39,280 nt of DNA from Betaproteobacteria bacterium (GTDB lineage Bacteria > Pseudomonadota > Gammaproteobacteria > Burkholderiales > SG8-39), in contig JAFAGU010000053.1 of assembly GCA_019237595.1 (NCBI GenBank), positions 1 through 39,280 on the forward strand, given 5' to 3'. Made by a program: the position numbers and the translations under genes. Below the pieces are notes generated by a model. The model did no database searches. It saw nothing but the letters and a program-made list of their open reading frames with translations, and was not told the origin of the DNA. Shown one piece after another: positions 8,055 to 16,528 of the stretch. Every line of letters begins with the position of its first letter. Positions within the stretch are counted from its first letter, which is position 1.

Positions 8055-8828
8055 TCGCCTTCCGCCGGTCACCCGGCCGATGCCGGATAGATCAGGCCAG
8101 GTCTGCACGGCTTCAAGCCCGGCGAGGAGCCGCCGGACGGCTTCCCCCTGGTCGAAGCCGTGCTCCAGGAAGAGCCATCCGCCGGCTGACAGGTGCGCGG
8201 GCGCCCGCTCGGCGATTTCACGAAGCGCATCCAGGCCCTCCGGGCCGGAAACAAGCGCCTCGCGCGGCTCGAACACCAAGGCACCGAGGTGCGGGTCGCC
8301 CTCGGCGACATACGGCGGGTTCGCGACGATGAGGTCGAAGCGCTCGTCGTCGACCGGGTCGAGCCATCGGCCATGGCGGAAATCCACCTCGAGTCCCAGG
8401 CGGGCGGCATTGCGCTTGGCGACGACGAGTGCGGCGGCGCTCGACTCCACGGCCACGACGGTGGCCCTCGGGCGGTACCTCTTCAACGCGAGCGCAATGG
8501 CGCCCGATCCCGTCCCGAGGTCGAGCGCGCGCGCGAAGGGCTGCGCGAGCGCTCGCTCGACGAGGAGCTCGGTTTCCGGCCGCGGCACGAGCACCGCCGG
8601 AGTCACCACGAGCTCGATGCCGTAGAACTCCTTGCGGCCGAGGAGGTAGGCCACCGGCTCGCCGCGCCGGCGCCTCGAGACAAGCTCCGTGAACCGCTGC
8701 TGGGCATCCGCGGGCAGCGCCTTCTCCGGGAAAGCGATCAGCGTGGCGGCGGAGAACCCGGTCGCCTCGGCGAGCAGCAGGCGCGCCTCCAGGGGCTCCA
8801 GCGCCCGGAGCGCCTCGCCGACCGTCAA
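8052..8828 (-). CDS. prmC: Peptide chain release factor N5-glutamine methyltransferase
   Basis: PrmC uses S-adenosylmethionine to methylate the Gln of the GGQ motif in release factors. The 258-residue protein has an N-terminal helical release-factor-binding region, the YLLGRKEFYG segment, VPRPETE, the SAM-binding ALDLGTGSGAIALA (101-114) and the catalytic NPPY at 170-173. The TTG start overlaps the prfA stop as TTGA (8825-8828), so the enzyme is translationally coupled to its own substrate gene. This prfA-prmC order, with hemA ahead, is common in proteobacteria. Confidence 0.96.
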   Translation of the reverse strand: MTVGEALRALEPLEARLLLAEATGFSAATLIAFPEKALPADAQQRFTELVSRRRRGEPVAYLLGRKEFYGIELVVTPAVLVPRPETELLVERALAQPFARALDLGTGSGAIALALKRYRPRATVVAVESSAAALVVAKRNAARLGLEVDFRHGRWLDPVDDERFDLIVANPPYVAEGDPHLGALVFEPREALVSGPEGLDALREIAERAPAHLSAGGWLFLEHGFDQGEAVRRLLAGLEAVQTWPDLSGIGRVTGGRR

Positions 8829-9913
8829 GCGGATTCCGCGGCCGTGAGCTCGGAGAGCTGCTCGGCCTGGTGCTCCGTCTGCAGCGCGCCGACGAGCTCA
8901 TCGAGCTCGCCGTCCATGATGCGGTCGATCTTGTAGAGCGTGAGGTTGATGCGGTGGTCGGTGACTCGGCCTTGCGGGAAGTTGTACGTGCGGATGCGCT
9001 CGGACCGGTCGCCGGAGCCGATGAGCAACTTGCGCGTCGAAGCGGTCTTCGCCTGCTGCTCGGAGCGCTGCTTGTCGCGGATGCGCGCCGCGAGCACCGC
9101 AAGCGCCTTCTCGCGGTTCTTGTGCTGCGAGCGCGAATCCTGGCACTCGACCACGATGCCGGTGGGCAGGTGCGTGACGCGGATCGCGGACTCCGTCTTG
9201 TTCACGTGCTGCCCGCCGGCGCCCGAGGCGCGGAACGTGTCGATGCGCAGCTCCGCCGGGTTGAGCTGCACGTCGTCCACCGCCTCCGCCTCGGGGAGCA
9301 CGGCGACCGTGCAGGCCGAAGTATGGATGCGGCCCTGCGCCTCGGTTTCGGGGACGCGCTGCACGCGGTGGCCGCCGGACTCGAATTTCAGCTTCGAGTA
9401 CGCCCCCTGGCCGACGATGCGCGCGATGACTTCCTTGTAGCCGCCGAGCTCGGAGGCGCTCTCCGAGATGATCTCCACCTGCCAGCCCTGGCGCTCCGCA
9501 TAGCGCGCGTACATGCGGAAGAGGTCGCCCGCGAAAAGCGCCGACTCGTCGCCGCCCGTGCCGGCGCGCACCTCGAGGAAGATGTTCCGCTCGTCGTTCG
9601 GGTCCTTGGGAAGGAGCGCGCGCTGCAGCTCCGCTTCCAGGCGCTCCATAGAGGCGCGCGCCTTCTTCAGCTCCTCGTCGGCGTAGGCCTTCATGCCCGC
9701 GTCGCCCGCGAGCTCGCGTGCGTCGTTCGCGTCGCGCTCGACCTGCAGGTAGTCCTGGAAAAGCGCGACCACCGAGGAGACCTCCGAGTGCTCGCGCGAG
9801 AGCTTGCGGAACTCGTCGAGGTTCTTCGTCGCGTCCTCCGCCGCAAGGAGGCGATTCAGCTCATCGAGCCGCCCGACCAGGCTGTCGAGCTTCGAGCGCA
9901 GCGTCGGCTTCAC
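8825..9913 (-). CDS. prfA: Peptide chain release factor 1
   Basis: RF1 terminates translation at UAA and UAG. The 362-residue protein has the codon-recognition tripeptide region RVPETEAQGRIHTSA (P-x-T at 188-190, with Glu in the middle) and the peptidyl-transferase-centre GGQ at 233-235, within SGAGGQHVNKTESA. The GTG start (9911-9913) overlaps the hemA stop as GTGA, and the stop overlaps the prmC start. It therefore lies in a tightly coupled hemA-prfA-prmC unit. Confidence 0.97.
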   Translation of the reverse strand: MKPTLRSKLDSLVGRLDELNRLLAAEDATKNLDEFRKLSREHSEVSSVVALFQDYLQVERDANDARELAGDAGMKAYADEELKKARASMERLEAELQRALLPKDPNDERNIFLEVRAGTGGDESALFAGDLFRMYARYAERQGWQVEIISESASELGGYKEVIARIVGQGAYSKLKFESGGHRVQRVPETEAQGRIHTSACTVAVLPEAEAVDDVQLNPAELRIDTFRASGAGGQHVNKTESAIRVTHLPTGIVVECQDSRSQHKNREKALAVLAARIRDKQRSEQQAKTASTRKLLIGSGDRSERIRTYNFPQGRVTDHRINLTLYKIDRIMDGELDELVGALQTEHQAEQLSELTAAESA

Positions 9914-11181
9914 TTACTGCCGGGATAGAGCCGCTTCAGCGCCTCGGCGAGGCGGCGCGCTTCGTCGCCCTCGGATTCGCCGAGCGCCTGCGTCGGCCCG
10001 TGCATGAGCTTGTTCGTGAGCGCGCGCGAGAGCGCCTCGAGCGCGACCTCCGGCGGCTCCCCGCGCTGCAGGCGGCGCAGCGCCTGGCGGACCTCGTCCT
10101 GCCGCGCCGCCTCGGCGTGCTCGCGCAGCGCGCGGATGAGCGGCACGTTCTCGCGCGAGCGCATCCAGTGCATGAAGTGCCCGACCTGCGCATCGATGAT
10201 GGCCTCGGCCTGCTCCACGGAGGAGCGGCGCGCGTCCAGGTTGGCCGAGACGATTCCCGCGAGGTCGTCCACCGTGTAGAGGAAGACGTCGTCGATCTCG
10301 GCCACTTCGGGCTCGATGTCGCGCGGCACGGCGAGGTCGACCATGAACATCGGGCGCCGGCGCCGCGCCCGCAGCGCGCGCTCGACGAGCCCCTTGCCGA
10401 GGATCGGGAGCGACGAAGCGGTGCAGGACACGACGATGTCGTGCTCGTGCAGGTGCTCGGGAAGCTCGCGCAGCTCGATGGCGCGCGCGTTGAACCGGTG
10501 CGCGAGGCGGCTGCCCCGCTCCACGGTGCGGTTCGCGACCGTGATGCGCGCCGGGGCCTGGGCCGCGAAATGCGTGGCGCACAGCTCGATCATCTCGCCT
10601 GCGCCGATGAAAAGGATCGATTGCTCGCGCAGGCTCGGGAAGATGCGCGCGGCGAGCTTCACCGCCGCGGCGGCCATGGACACGCTCTGAGTCCCGACGC
10701 TCGTCGTCGAGCGCACTTCCTTTGCCACGGCGAAAGAGCGCTGGAAGAGCTTGTGGAGCACCGTGCCGAGCGTTCCGGCCGCCTCCGCCTGGCGCACGGC
10801 CTCCTTCATCTGGCCGAGGATCTGCGGCTCGCCGAGCACCATGGAATCCAGCCCGGAGGCGACGCGGAACGCGTGTCGCACCGCCCGATCCGCGGGGAGC
10901 GTGTACAGGTACGGCGCGAGCTCTTCGGGGCTGAAGCGGTGGTACTGCGCGAGCCATCGCGCCGCCTCCTGCGGGTGCTCGGCGGAGAAATAGAGCTCCG
11001 TGCGATTGCACGTGGAAAGGATGGCGGCCTCGGTAGCGAGCGCCGTCTTCATCTCGTTAAGCGCCTCGCGCAGCCTCTCGACGTGGAAGACCACCCGCTC
11101 GCGCACCGGCAGGGGCGCGGTCTGGTGGTTGAGGCCCAGGGCGTAGAGGCCCGCGGGGCCCGGGACGACGGTCGAGGCCAT
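9910..11181 (-). CDS. hemA: Glutamyl-tRNA reductase
   Basis: HemA reduces glutamyl-tRNA to glutamate-1-semialdehyde, the committed step of C5-pathway tetrapyrrole synthesis. The 423-residue protein has the catalytic Cys58 in AAILSTCNRTELY, the GLDSMVLGEPQILGQ segment, a NADPH-binding ILFIGAGEM and a C-terminal helical dimerisation region. It is the rate-setting partner of hemC/hemD/hemX at the left end of the window. The ATG at 11179-11181 has no Shine-Dalgarno. It could be transcribed from its own -10 (11192-11197) or by read-through from the NarL-type regulator gene 33 bases upstream. Confidence 0.97.
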   Translation of the reverse strand: MASTVVPGPAGLYALGLNHQTAPLPVRERVVFHVERLREALNEMKTALATEAAILSTCNRTELYFSAEHPQEAARWLAQYHRFSPEELAPYLYTLPADRAVRHAFRVASGLDSMVLGEPQILGQMKEAVRQAEAAGTLGTVLHKLFQRSFAVAKEVRSTTSVGTQSVSMAAAAVKLAARIFPSLREQSILFIGAGEMIELCATHFAAQAPARITVANRTVERGSRLAHRFNARAIELRELPEHLHEHDIVVSCTASSLPILGKGLVERALRARRRRPMFMVDLAVPRDIEPEVAEIDDVFLYTVDDLAGIVSANLDARRSSVEQAEAIIDAQVGHFMHWMRSRENVPLIRALREHAEAARQDEVRQALRRLQRGEPPEVALEALSRALTNKLMHGPTQALGESEGDEARRLAEALKRLYPGSK

Positions 11182-11191
11182 TGCAGCGCGG

Positions 11192-11197
11192 ATTCTA
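11192..11197 (-). promoter_or_regulatory. Putative -10 for hemA
   Basis: TAGAAT on the - strand ends 10 bases before the hemA ATG in an otherwise GC-rich gap. No Shine-Dalgarno is present, so the mRNA could have almost no leader. No good -35 is seen. Read-through from the upstream regulator is the alternative. Confidence 0.35.
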
Positions 11198-11214
11198 AGG
11201 CCCCGGGGGGCTCG

Positions 11215-11853
11215 TCAGAGGCTCGTCATGCCGTGTCGGATGGCGAACTTCACGAGGCCGGGCATGTCGTCGATGCCCAGCTTCGCCATGAGCCGGCTGC
11301 GGTACGTGTCGATGCTCTTCGAGGACACGCCCAGCATCGCGGCGACCTCGTTGCTGGTGTGGCCCTCGACGACGAGCTTGAGCACCTGGCGCTCGCGGGC
11401 GCTCAGCCGCTCGAGCGGGTGGTCGGGGCCGCGCTCGTGCATATAGTCGTCCAGCGCCTTCGGGGAGATCTTGCCGCTGAGATACCGGCGCCCCTCGTAC
11501 ACGGCTCTCACCGCCGCCACCACTTCCTCGCCTGCCGACTCCTTGAGCACATAGCCCAGCGCTCCGGCCTGCAGCGCCTGGTATACGAATTCGGGGCCCG
11601 CGTGCATGGAGAGCATGAGGATGCGCGTCTGCGGTGCCTCGTCGTGGATGCGCTTCGCCGCCTCGATGCCGTCGACGCCGGGCAGCGCGATGTCGAGGAG
11701 CGCAACGTCGGGCGGTGCGTTGGCGACGAAGCAAAGCGCCTCCGTCGCGGTCGCGAAGCTCGCGGAAACGCGGATGTCGGCCTGTGCCTCGAGGAGCGCC
11801 GCAAGGCCATCGCGCACCACGGCGTGGTCATCGAGCAGCATTACCTGGATCAC
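11215..11853 (-). CDS. NarL/FixJ-family response regulator
   Basis: The 212-residue regulator has an N-terminal receiver (LLDDHAVVRD acidic pair, phospho-acceptor Asp54 in ALLDIALPG, Lys in GYVLKES). A C-terminal LuxR-type helix-turn-helix follows at about 145-205 (LSARERQVLKLVVEGHTSNEVAAML, recognition helix near SSKSIDTYRSRL). The GTG start overlaps the stop of the upstream kinase gene as GTGA (11850-11853), so the two form a cognate pair. Targets are not evident. The neighbouring hemA lies 33 bases downstream on the same strand and may be cotranscribed. Confidence 0.9.
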   Translation of the reverse strand: MIQVMLLDDHAVVRDGLAALLEAQADIRVSASFATATEALCFVANAPPDVALLDIALPGVDGIEAAKRIHDEAPQTRILMLSMHAGPEFVYQALQAGALGYVLKESAGEEVVAAVRAVYEGRRYLSGKISPKALDDYMHERGPDHPLERLSARERQVLKLVVEGHTSNEVAAMLGVSSKSIDTYRSRLMAKLGIDDMPGLVKFAIRHGMTSL

Positions 11854-13022
11854 GCGGGTCGCTCCGCTGTCGGCTCGCCTGCCGGAAACTCCACGACGAC
11901 GCGCGTGCCGCTGCCAGGAAACTCCACGCGCAGCTCGCCGCCATGCGCCTCCACGCGCTCGCGCATCGCCGGCAGGCCCCAGCCGCCGCGCCGCGCGCCG
12001 CGCGCCCCCACCGGGTCGGGGAAACCGCGCCCGTCGTCCTCCACCACGAGCCGCACGCCGCGGGCCGACGGCGAAAGGGCGAGCGACACGCGAGTGCCAC
12101 CGCTGTGCTTTGCCGCATTGGTGAGCGCCTCCTGGGCGATGCGGAAGAGCGCGAGCTCCGCGTCGTGCGGCAGGCGCTCGAGAGCGCCCTCCACCGAGAC
12201 CGCCGCCTTCATGCCGGTGCGCTCAGAGAATTCCTTCGCATGCGCCCTCAGGGCGACCGAGAGCCCGTATTCCTCCAGTCCCGGCGGCCGCAGGTCGGTC
12301 ATGACGCCGCGGATGGCGTCGATGGTCGTTTCCACGAGCGACTTCATGGCGTCGATGCGCTCGCGCGCGCGCTCGGGCTCCTCGCCGAGCCGCTGGCGAA
12401 GCGCCGTGAGCTGGAGCCCGAGCGCGGTCAGGCTCTGGCCGATGAGGTCGTGCAGGTCGTCCGCCACGCGGCGCCGCTCCGATTCCTGCGCCGTGACGAG
12501 CTGGTGCATGAGGCGGCGCACATCCTGCGCGTAGCGCGTGGCGCGCTGCTCGCTCGCGCCGAGCTCGCGCGAGCGCTCCTGCACCATCTCCTCGAGGATG
12601 CGCGCGCTCGCCACCTCCGCCTCGATGTCCGTGCAGGTGCCGAACCACCGGTTCGGGCGGCCGGCGGCGTCGCGCAACGGGACGGCGCTGCCATGGTGCC
12701 AGCGGTACGTGCCGTCGGCGCGCCGCAGCCGGTATTCGATCTCGTAACGCTCACCGGACTGCAGCGCGCGAGTCCAGCTCGCGAGGCAGCGCTCCCAGTC
12801 CTCGGGGTGGACCACCGCCTTCCAGCCCCAGCCCTCGAGCGCCCCGCGCGCCATCCCGGTGTACTCGTGGCAGCGGCGGTTGAAGAAATCGAGCCAGCCG
12901 TCCGCGGCGGCCGTCCACACCATGTGGGGAATCGTGTCGGCGATCAACCGATAGAGCTCCGCCGCCTTGGCGCTGTCCTCGGCGGCGGTCGGGTCCGGCC
13001 GTGGCGGCGTGAGAAAGGCCAT
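11850..13022 (-). CDS. PAS-domain sensor histidine kinase (HisKA_3, NarX/DegS-like)
   Basis: The 390-residue kinase has no transmembrane segment. A PAS/PAC domain occupies about residues 22-135 (LYRLIADTIPHMVWTAAADG, then YRWHHGSAVPLRD). A coiled coil leads into the HisKA_3 dimerisation domain with His191 in RRVADDLHDLIGQSLTAL. The ATPase domain has N-box EALTNAAKHS and G1-box VEDDGRGFPDP. It is the likely partner of the regulator at 11215-11853. ATG 13022 is preferred over the in-frame ATG at 13049 because a GAGGA Shine-Dalgarno sits just upstream of it and the longer form would run into the acpP promoter. The soluble PAS sensor suggests an intracellular cue. Confidence 0.88.
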   Translation of the reverse strand: MAFLTPPRPDPTAAEDSAKAAELYRLIADTIPHMVWTAAADGWLDFFNRRCHEYTGMARGALEGWGWKAVVHPEDWERCLASWTRALQSGERYEIEYRLRRADGTYRWHHGSAVPLRDAAGRPNRWFGTCTDIEAEVASARILEEMVQERSRELGASEQRATRYAQDVRRLMHQLVTAQESERRRVADDLHDLIGQSLTALGLQLTALRQRLGEEPERARERIDAMKSLVETTIDAIRGVMTDLRPPGLEEYGLSVALRAHAKEFSERTGMKAAVSVEGALERLPHDAELALFRIAQEALTNAAKHSGGTRVSLALSPSARGVRLVVEDDGRGFPDPVGARGARRGGWGLPAMRERVEAHGGELRVEFPGSGTRVVVEFPAGEPTAERPA

Positions 13023-13037
13023 CGGTTCCTCGCGCAG

Positions 13038-13045
13038 ACTATAAT
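13038..13045. promoter_or_regulatory. Bidirectional -10 core between PAS kinase and acyl carrier protein gene
   Basis: The 8-base sequence ACTATAAT contains TATAAT on the + strand (13040-13045), nine bases before the ACP ATG. It also contains TATAGT on the - strand (13038-13043), 15 bases before the kinase ATG. The + strand message would be nearly leaderless; the - strand message would carry a short leader with GAGGA. No clear -35 is seen on either side. Confidence 0.5.
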
Positions 13046-13054
13046 TCATCCCGC

Positions 13055-13300
13055 ATGGCCACGCTCGACCGGATCAAGGACCTCGCCGCGAAGGAGTTCT
13101 CGATCGACGCTTCCAAGCTCGATCCGGCCGCGCCGCTCGACTCGCTGGGCGTCGACTCGCTTTCCTTCATCGAGTTCATGTTCAAGGTGGAGGAGGAATT
13201 CGGCATCAATGTGTCCGACGAGGACCTGAAGGGCATCAAGACGCTGGGCGACCTCGAGCGCCACGTCGCCGCGGCGCTCGCCGCGGCCGGCAAAGGCTGA
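13055..13300 (+). CDS. Acyl carrier protein
   Basis: The 81-residue acidic four-helix protein has the phosphopantetheine attachment motif G-V-D-S-L-S (Ser35), followed by the acidic helix II FIEFMFKVEEEFGI. This is not the usual fatty-acid ACP locus (fabD-fabG-acpP-fabF): only a ketoacyl synthase follows, 15 bases downstream. The sequence also differs from housekeeping AcpP, which normally reads DSLDTVELVMALE in helix II. It more likely serves a dedicated acyl product than bulk fatty acid synthesis. The start lacks a Shine-Dalgarno and sits nine bases after a TATAAT. Confidence 0.93.
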   Translation: MATLDRIKDLAAKEFSIDASKLDPAAPLDSLGVDSLSFIEFMFKVEEEFGINVSDEDLKGIKTLGDLERHVAAALAAAGKG

Positions 13301-13315
13301 GCGCCCGTCCCTAGC

Positions 13316-14548
13316 ATGGCCTCGCGGCGCCGGGTCGTCCTCACCGGAGCGGGCGTGATCTCGCCGCTCGGTAATTCGCTTGCGGAATTCCACGCCTCCC
13401 TCCTCGCCGCTCGCTCGGGCATCCGGCGCCTGCCGGAGGATGTCGCCCAGGGATCCGGAGTGCAGGTCGGCGCGCTCGCCGATTGGGAGCCGGGCGCACT
13501 CTTTAGCGCCGCCGAGGCCGGCAATACCGACCGCGTTTCGCAGTTCGCCGTCGGCGCCGCCTCGCAGGCGATCACGGCGAGCGCGATCGATCTCGAGCGG
13601 GAGAACCGCGAGCGCGTAGGCGTGTACTGGGGAACGGGCATGGGCGGGGCCCATACGCTCGAAGCGAGCTACAAGCACCTCTACTCGACCGGCGAATGGC
13701 GCACTCGGCCCTTGACCGTCGTCATGGCCATGAACAACGCCGCCGGCTCGAACGTGGCCGTGCGCTTCGGCCTGCGCGGCCCGTTCGCGAATTTCTCGAC
13801 TGCCTGCTCGTCCTCCGCCATGGCGATCGGCGAAGCGATGCGCACCATCGAAGCCGGCCGCGCCGACGCGATCGTCGCCGGCGGGTCCGAGTCGCTCCTC
13901 ACGCCTGCGACGCTGCTCGCGTGGCAATCGCTTCGCACGCTTGCACCTGCGGATGCGGCCGACCCGGCCGCGAGCTGCAAGCCCTTCGATCGCCGGCGTG
14001 CGGGTCTCGTGCTTGGCGAAGGCGCCGCCGCGTTCGTGCTCGAAGAGGAGTCGCGCGCCGCCGCACGAGGCGCGCGCATCCTCGCGCGGCTCACGGGTTA
14101 CGGGAACGCGTGCGACGCCGTGCATATGTCGCGGCCGGACCGCGGCGGGCAGGTGCGCGCCATGCGCGAGGCGTTGTCGGAATCCGGGCTCTCGCCTGAC
14201 GATATCGCGTACATCAACGCTCATGGAACGGCCACGGCAGTAGGCGATGTCGTCGAGTGCCAGGCGATCCGGGAAGTCTTCGGCGACAGGCCGGTGCGCG
14301 TGAGCTCGACCAAGTCGCTGCACGGCCACCTGCTCGGCGGCGCCGGGGCGCTCGAGCTCGCGGCAGCGCTCCTGCCCTTCGAGAAGGGCATGATGCCGCC
14401 GACGGCTTTCCTCGAGGATCCCGACCCCGCGTGCGCGCTTGCGCACGTGGCGCTTCACGCGCAGGCCATCGAACGGCCGCGGGCCGTGATGTCGAACTCG
14501 TTTGCCTTCGGAGGATCTGACGTCGTGCTGGTTGCGGAGCAGCCCTAG
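13316..14548 (+). CDS. Beta-ketoacyl-ACP synthase, FabF/KAS II-like
   Basis: The 410-residue condensing enzyme has the complete triad: Cys164 in STACSSSAMAIG, His303 in NAHGTATAVGD and His338 in KSLHGHLLGGAGALE with Lys333. It would extend an acyl chain on the adjacent ACP by decarboxylative condensation. Some usually conserved spots differ from housekeeping FabF, including KSLHGH where KSMTGH is common and FGGSD where FGGTN is common, which fits a specialised paralogue. No ketoreductase, dehydratase or export gene is adjacent, so the product cannot be named. The stop codon shares CTAG (14545-14548) with the convergent hybrid kinase. Confidence 0.92.
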   Translation: MASRRRVVLTGAGVISPLGNSLAEFHASLLAARSGIRRLPEDVAQGSGVQVGALADWEPGALFSAAEAGNTDRVSQFAVGAASQAITASAIDLERENRERVGVYWGTGMGGAHTLEASYKHLYSTGEWRTRPLTVVMAMNNAAGSNVAVRFGLRGPFANFSTACSSSAMAIGEAMRTIEAGRADAIVAGGSESLLTPATLLAWQSLRTLAPADAADPAASCKPFDRRRAGLVLGEGAAAFVLEEESRAAARGARILARLTGYGNACDAVHMSRPDRGGQVRAMREALSESGLSPDDIAYINAHGTATAVGDVVECQAIREVFGDRPVRVSSTKSLHGHLLGGAGALELAAALLPFEKGMMPPTAFLEDPDPACALAHVALHAQAIERPRAVMSNSFAFGGSDVVLVAEQP

Positions 14549-16476
14549 CCGCCCGGAGAAGCGAGGGGCTGGGAAGCCACGGCGCGAAGCAGCCGGCGCA
14601 GCGCGCTGAACTCCACCGGCTTCGTCAGGTGGTGGTCGAATCCGGCCGCCGCCGTACGAGCGCGATCCTGCGGCTGGCCGTAGCCCGTGATCGCGATGAT
14701 CGTCATCCTGGGAAGCTTGGAATCCGCGCGCACCTGGCGCGCAATCTCGTAGCCGTTCAGCTCCGGCAGCCCGATGTCGAGCAGCAGCGCCTCGGGCCTG
14801 AATTCACGCGCGGCGGCAAGCCCTGCCGGCCCGTTCGTGGCTACGCGAATCTCGTGTCCCTCGTTCTCGAGCAGGTAGCGAAGCGCGTTCGCCGCATCCG
14901 CGTTGTCGTCGACGATCACGATGCGCAGGCGCCGAGCGCTTCCCTCGTCCGCGCCTTCGGCGTCCGCCTCCGCGGGCTCCGAGCCGGCGTACGCCGGGAG
15001 CCGCACGCTGAACTTGCTTCCCTGGCCTGGGCCTTCGCTTGCAGCTTCGATGCTGCCGCCGTGTAGCGTGACGAGCCGCTCGACGAGCGTGAGGCCTACG
15101 CCCAGTCCGCCTTCCGGGCGGTCGATGGACTGCTGGCCCTGCTTGAAGAGCTCGAAGGCGGTGCGCACGAGCTCGGGCGACATCCCGATGCCGGTGTCCT
15201 CGACGCTGAAGGTCACGTGCTCGCCCGAGCGCCCGGCACGAACGACGATGCGGCCACCGTTGGGCGTGAACTTCGCGGCGTTGTGCAGCAGGTTCTGGAT
15301 GACCTGGCTCAGGCGCACCGGGTCCGCTTCCGTCTCCAGCGGCTCCTCCGGCAGCTCAATGACGAGCTCATGGCCTCGGCTCTGGATCCATTGCGCGGAA
15401 GCATCCGCGGCCTCGCGGATGGAGCGCCGAAGGTCGACGCGCGCGCGGCTGAGCGCGACCGTGGAGCGCGTGATGCGGCTCACGTCGAGCAGGTCGTCGA
15501 CCAGGCGCGTCATCTGCACCGTCTGGCGCTGGAGGACGTCGCGCACCCAGAGCTCCGTGGGATCGGTGGTGGGCTTCCTCGTGAGCAAGTGCAAGGCGTT
15601 GCGGATCGGCGCGAGCGGGTTACGCAGCTCGTGCGCCAGCATCGCGAGGAATTCATTCGTCTGCTTTTCCGCCTTCTCGAGGGCTTCCACGCGACGCCGG
15701 TCGGTGAGGTCGCGCGTCACCTTAGCGAAGCCCTGGAGCGTGCCGTCCGCGTCGCGGATCGCCGTAAGCACCACGTTCGCCCGGAACGTCGTCCCGTCCT
15801 TGCGCACGCGCAGGCCCTCGTCCTCGAAGCGGCCGGTGCGCGCGGCGGTCTCGAGCTCCTGCTCGGGCCAGCGGCGCTGGCGGCCCTCCTCCGGGTAAAG
15901 CAGGGAGAAATGCCGGCCCAGGATCTCGTCGCGCGAGTAGCCGTTGATGCGCTCCGCGCCCGAATTCCAGCTCACCACTCGGCCCTCGGGATCGAGCATG
16001 AAGATCGCGTAGTCCTTGACCGCGTCCACGAGCGTGCGAAAGCGCGCCTCGCTCTGGCGAAGGAGCTCTTCCTGCCGGCGGCGCTCGGTGAGGTCGCGGG
16101 TGATCTTGGCGAAACCGCGCAGCGTGCCGTCGCGGTCCTTGATCGCCGTGATGACGACGTTAGCCCAGAAGGTCGTCCAGTCCTTGCGCACGCGAAGGCC
16201 CTCGTCCTCGAAGCGACCCTGCGCGGCGGCCATGACAAGCTCCTGCTGCGGCCAGCCACGCGCCTTCGCCTCCTCCGGGTAGAAAATCGAAAAGTGCTTG
16301 CCGAGGATCTCGTGCGCGGCATAGCCCTTCAGCCGCTCCGCGCCCGGATTCCACGAGGCGACCCGGCCGTCCGCATCCAGCAGGAAGATGGCGTAGTCGT
16401 GGACGCTCTCGACTAGACGCTGGAACGGATTGTCGAGGCCGGCCAGCGGCCTCGCCGGTTCTTCCGGTTCTGTCAT
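14545..16476 (-). CDS. Hybrid histidine kinase: PAS-PAS-HisKA-HATPase-receiver
   Basis: The 643-residue soluble protein has two PAS/PAC units at about 20-135 and 147-262. They are near copies of each other (shared SWN.GAER, EIL.(K/R)HFS, YPEE, RFEDEGLRVRKD, RDLT). Next come HisKA with His282 in AMLAHELRNPLAP, HATPase_c (NLLHNAAKFTPNGG, EDTGIGM, GGLGVGLTL) and a C-terminal receiver with Asp567 in LLLDIGLPELNG. A Pro/Glu/Ala linker joins kinase and receiver. ATG 16476 is used because the longer ORF would overlap tRNA-Phe. No separate output regulator lies beside it, so its phosphorelay partner is unknown. It may be cotranscribed downstream of tRNA-Phe. Confidence 0.9.
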   Translation of the reverse strand: MTEPEEPARPLAGLDNPFQRLVESVHDYAIFLLDADGRVASWNPGAERLKGYAAHEILGKHFSIFYPEEAKARGWPQQELVMAAAQGRFEDEGLRVRKDWTTFWANVVITAIKDRDGTLRGFAKITRDLTERRRQEELLRQSEARFRTLVDAVKDYAIFMLDPEGRVVSWNSGAERINGYSRDEILGRHFSLLYPEEGRQRRWPEQELETAARTGRFEDEGLRVRKDGTTFRANVVLTAIRDADGTLQGFAKVTRDLTDRRRVEALEKAEKQTNEFLAMLAHELRNPLAPIRNALHLLTRKPTTDPTELWVRDVLQRQTVQMTRLVDDLLDVSRITRSTVALSRARVDLRRSIREAADASAQWIQSRGHELVIELPEEPLETEADPVRLSQVIQNLLHNAAKFTPNGGRIVVRAGRSGEHVTFSVEDTGIGMSPELVRTAFELFKQGQQSIDRPEGGLGVGLTLVERLVTLHGGSIEAASEGPGQGSKFSVRLPAYAGSEPAEADAEGADEGSARRLRIVIVDDNADAANALRYLLENEGHEIRVATNGPAGLAAAREFRPEALLLDIGLPELNGYEIARQVRADSKLPRMTIIAITGYGQPQDRARTAAAGFDHHLTKPVEFSALRRLLRAVASQPLASPGG

Positions 16477-16528
16477 CCTGTGGACTGGAAAAAGGAACTT
16501 CTCATCATACGTCGCGTGCGGCAAAAGA

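Noticed and set aside
9718..12534. A 938-codon open frame on the + strand opposite hemA and the regulator/kinase genes
   Set aside because: Such long antisense frames are expected in GC-rich DNA; it has His/Arg/Ala-rich composition with no domain, while the opposite strand holds well-recognised genes.
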